This document shows, piece after piece, positions 63,383-64,000 of a DNA stretch of 64,000 bases. Numbering within the stretch: position 1 is the first letter of the stretch; the number at the start of each line of letters is the position of its first letter. Under the pieces are notes generated by a model. That model had not been told where the DNA came from. It did not search any database and saw nothing but the letters and a program-made list of their open reading frames with translations. Both the position numbers and the translations under genes were made by a program. The stretch lies in assembly GCF_900113435.1 (NCBI RefSeq), contig NZ_FOPG01000001.1, positions 558,001 through 622,000 on the forward strand, read 5' to 3'. The stretch comes from Sulfitobacter dubius. Lineage in GTDB: Bacteria; Pseudomonadota; Alphaproteobacteria; Rhodobacterales; Rhodobacteraceae.

Positions 63383-64000
63383 TTAGCCTTTGGTCTTTTC
63401 TTTGGCCTGATCGACCCAGCCTTCACGCTGGATACGGCCTTTGAAAGACAGTTTCTCGTCAACTTCAGCGATATCCGCTTCGGTCCATGCTGCGATCTGC
63501 GCAAAGGATGTGACCCCCGCTTCGTGCAGCTTCTTCTCAAGTGCCGGGCCAACGCCGCTCAGCTCTTTCAAGTCGTCAGAACCCGCGTCGGCCTTCTTGG
63601 CCTTAGGCGCGGTTTTTTCAGCCTTCGCTTTGGGTGCGGCGGCCTTCTTGGTTTTGGCCGGCTTCGCAGCGTCATCAGACTTGCCGGTGATCGCGGCAAC
63701 AGCGGCAGCGCTTACGGAGCCGGTACCGATGGCAGCAGCAACGCCCGACTTCTCTGCACCAGAGGCGAGGATATCGGTGATCTTGATCAGGGTCAGTTTC
63801 TGACGGTGACCTTTGGTACGCTTGGAAGAGTGCTTCCGGCGACGCTTGACGAAGTTGATAACCTTCTCGCCTTTGATCTGGTCAACGACTTCGGCCTGAA
63901 CGCCTGCATCTTTAACCATAGGCGCGCCGAGCACAGGGCTGTCGCCGCCGAGCATCAGAACTTCGTTGAACTGGACTGTTTCGCCAGCATTGGCCGCAAT
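63383..64000 (-). CDS. rplU: Ribosomal protein L21 with helix-hairpin-helix extension (5' end outside window)
   Basis: The frame is open to the right edge ([15 protein letters not shown] precedes [10 protein letters not shown]), so the first residues are missing. The L21 core ([20 protein letters not shown], then [11 protein letters not shown]) is followed by an Ala-rich segment, a Lys/Ala/Pro linker and a C-terminal domain with [20 protein letters not shown] and ending [11 protein letters not shown]. The latter is a HhH_5-type domain like that found in other Rhodobacterales proteins. L21 normally ends soon after the core; the extra part is about 110 residues. Confidence 0.95.
   Translation of the reverse strand: MAANAGETVQFNEVLMLGGDSPVLGAPMVKDAGVQAEVVDQIKGEKVINFVKRRRKHSSKRTKGHRQKLTLIKITDILASGAEKSGVAAAIGTGSVSAAAVAAITGKSDDAAKPAKTKKAAAPKAKAEKTAPKAKKADAGSDDLKELSGVGPALEKKLHEAGVTSFAQIAAWTEADIAEVDEKLSFKGRIQREGWVDQAKEKTKG

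Overview
The window is a chromosomal segment of a marine alphaproteobacterium of the Rhodobacteraceae (Roseobacter group, Sulfitobacter-like). Evidence: GC-rich DNA, a DMSP demethylase gene (dmdA) next to acuI, the trgA-trgB-cysK block, a permuted two-piece tmRNA gene, a ChpT histidine phosphotransferase, a DUF3553 protein and the rplU-rpmA-obgE-proB-proA order. The species is inferred from gene content only. I see no prophage, insertion sequence, CRISPR array or rRNA operon; almost everything is vertically inherited core or clade-typical DNA.

Layout. 1-3.7 kb (minus): fumC with two small translationally coupled genes, sspB, chrA. 3.84-4.15 kb (minus): ssrA, a permuted tmRNA not shown by any ORF, with tag ANDNRAPVAMAA and a good promoter. 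4.3-9.6 kb: a FadR-type GntR regulator divergent from a tight operon of DUF2182, DUF1326, DinB, dmdA and acuI, followed by a HIT gene; then a BCCT transporter and a class V aminotransferase. 12.8-21.4 kb (plus): photolyase, cfaS, trgA, trgB, cysK, mscS and alaX, a stress/redox block ending at tRNA-Ser(GGA). 21.5-27.3 kb: cell-wall genes (two L,D-transpeptidases and a DUF882 protein), an FAD/NAD(P) protein and a small secreted protein. 27.3-29.9 kb: lpxD, an acyl carrier protein and a KAS II enzyme. 30-32.7 kb: an IalB protein, an intergenic region with two candidate small RNAs, and a HerA-like ATPase.

32.7-38.2 kb (minus): a complete branched-chain amino-acid ABC transporter (livJ, G, F, H, M) with an overlooked 53-codon ORF between livJ and livG. 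38.4-42.9 kb: a PQQ-type sugar dehydrogenase, a GlxA/AraC regulator, class II DAHP synthase and a PAS protein. 43.1-52.6 kb (plus): yicC, gmk and a gamma-carbonic anhydrase, then a full phosphate-starvation unit phoR-pstS-pstC-pstA-pstB-phoU-phoB with a three-repeat Pho box before pstS. 52.7-53.9 kb: aroQ overlapping an orphan LuxR regulator. 54.2-64 kb: tsf-rpsB, olsB-olsA (ornithine lipid), DUF3553/chpT, and proA-proB-obgE-GNAT-rpmA-rplU; rplU runs off the right edge.

Themes that join genes are DMSP-sulfur use (regulator, dmdA, acuI and possibly the BCCT carrier), oxidative/photo-stress and sulfur (phrB, cfaS, trgAB, cysK), and phosphate limitation (pho/pst; ornithine lipids replace phospholipids in other alphaproteobacteria, although I see no Pho box at olsB). 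The most interesting new observations are the coupling of a cysteine-rich DUF2182/DUF1326/DinB module to dmdA, with paired operator-like repeats at its control region, and the two tandem sRNA-like units upstream of ialB. Function calls come from reading motifs by eye; no database search was run.
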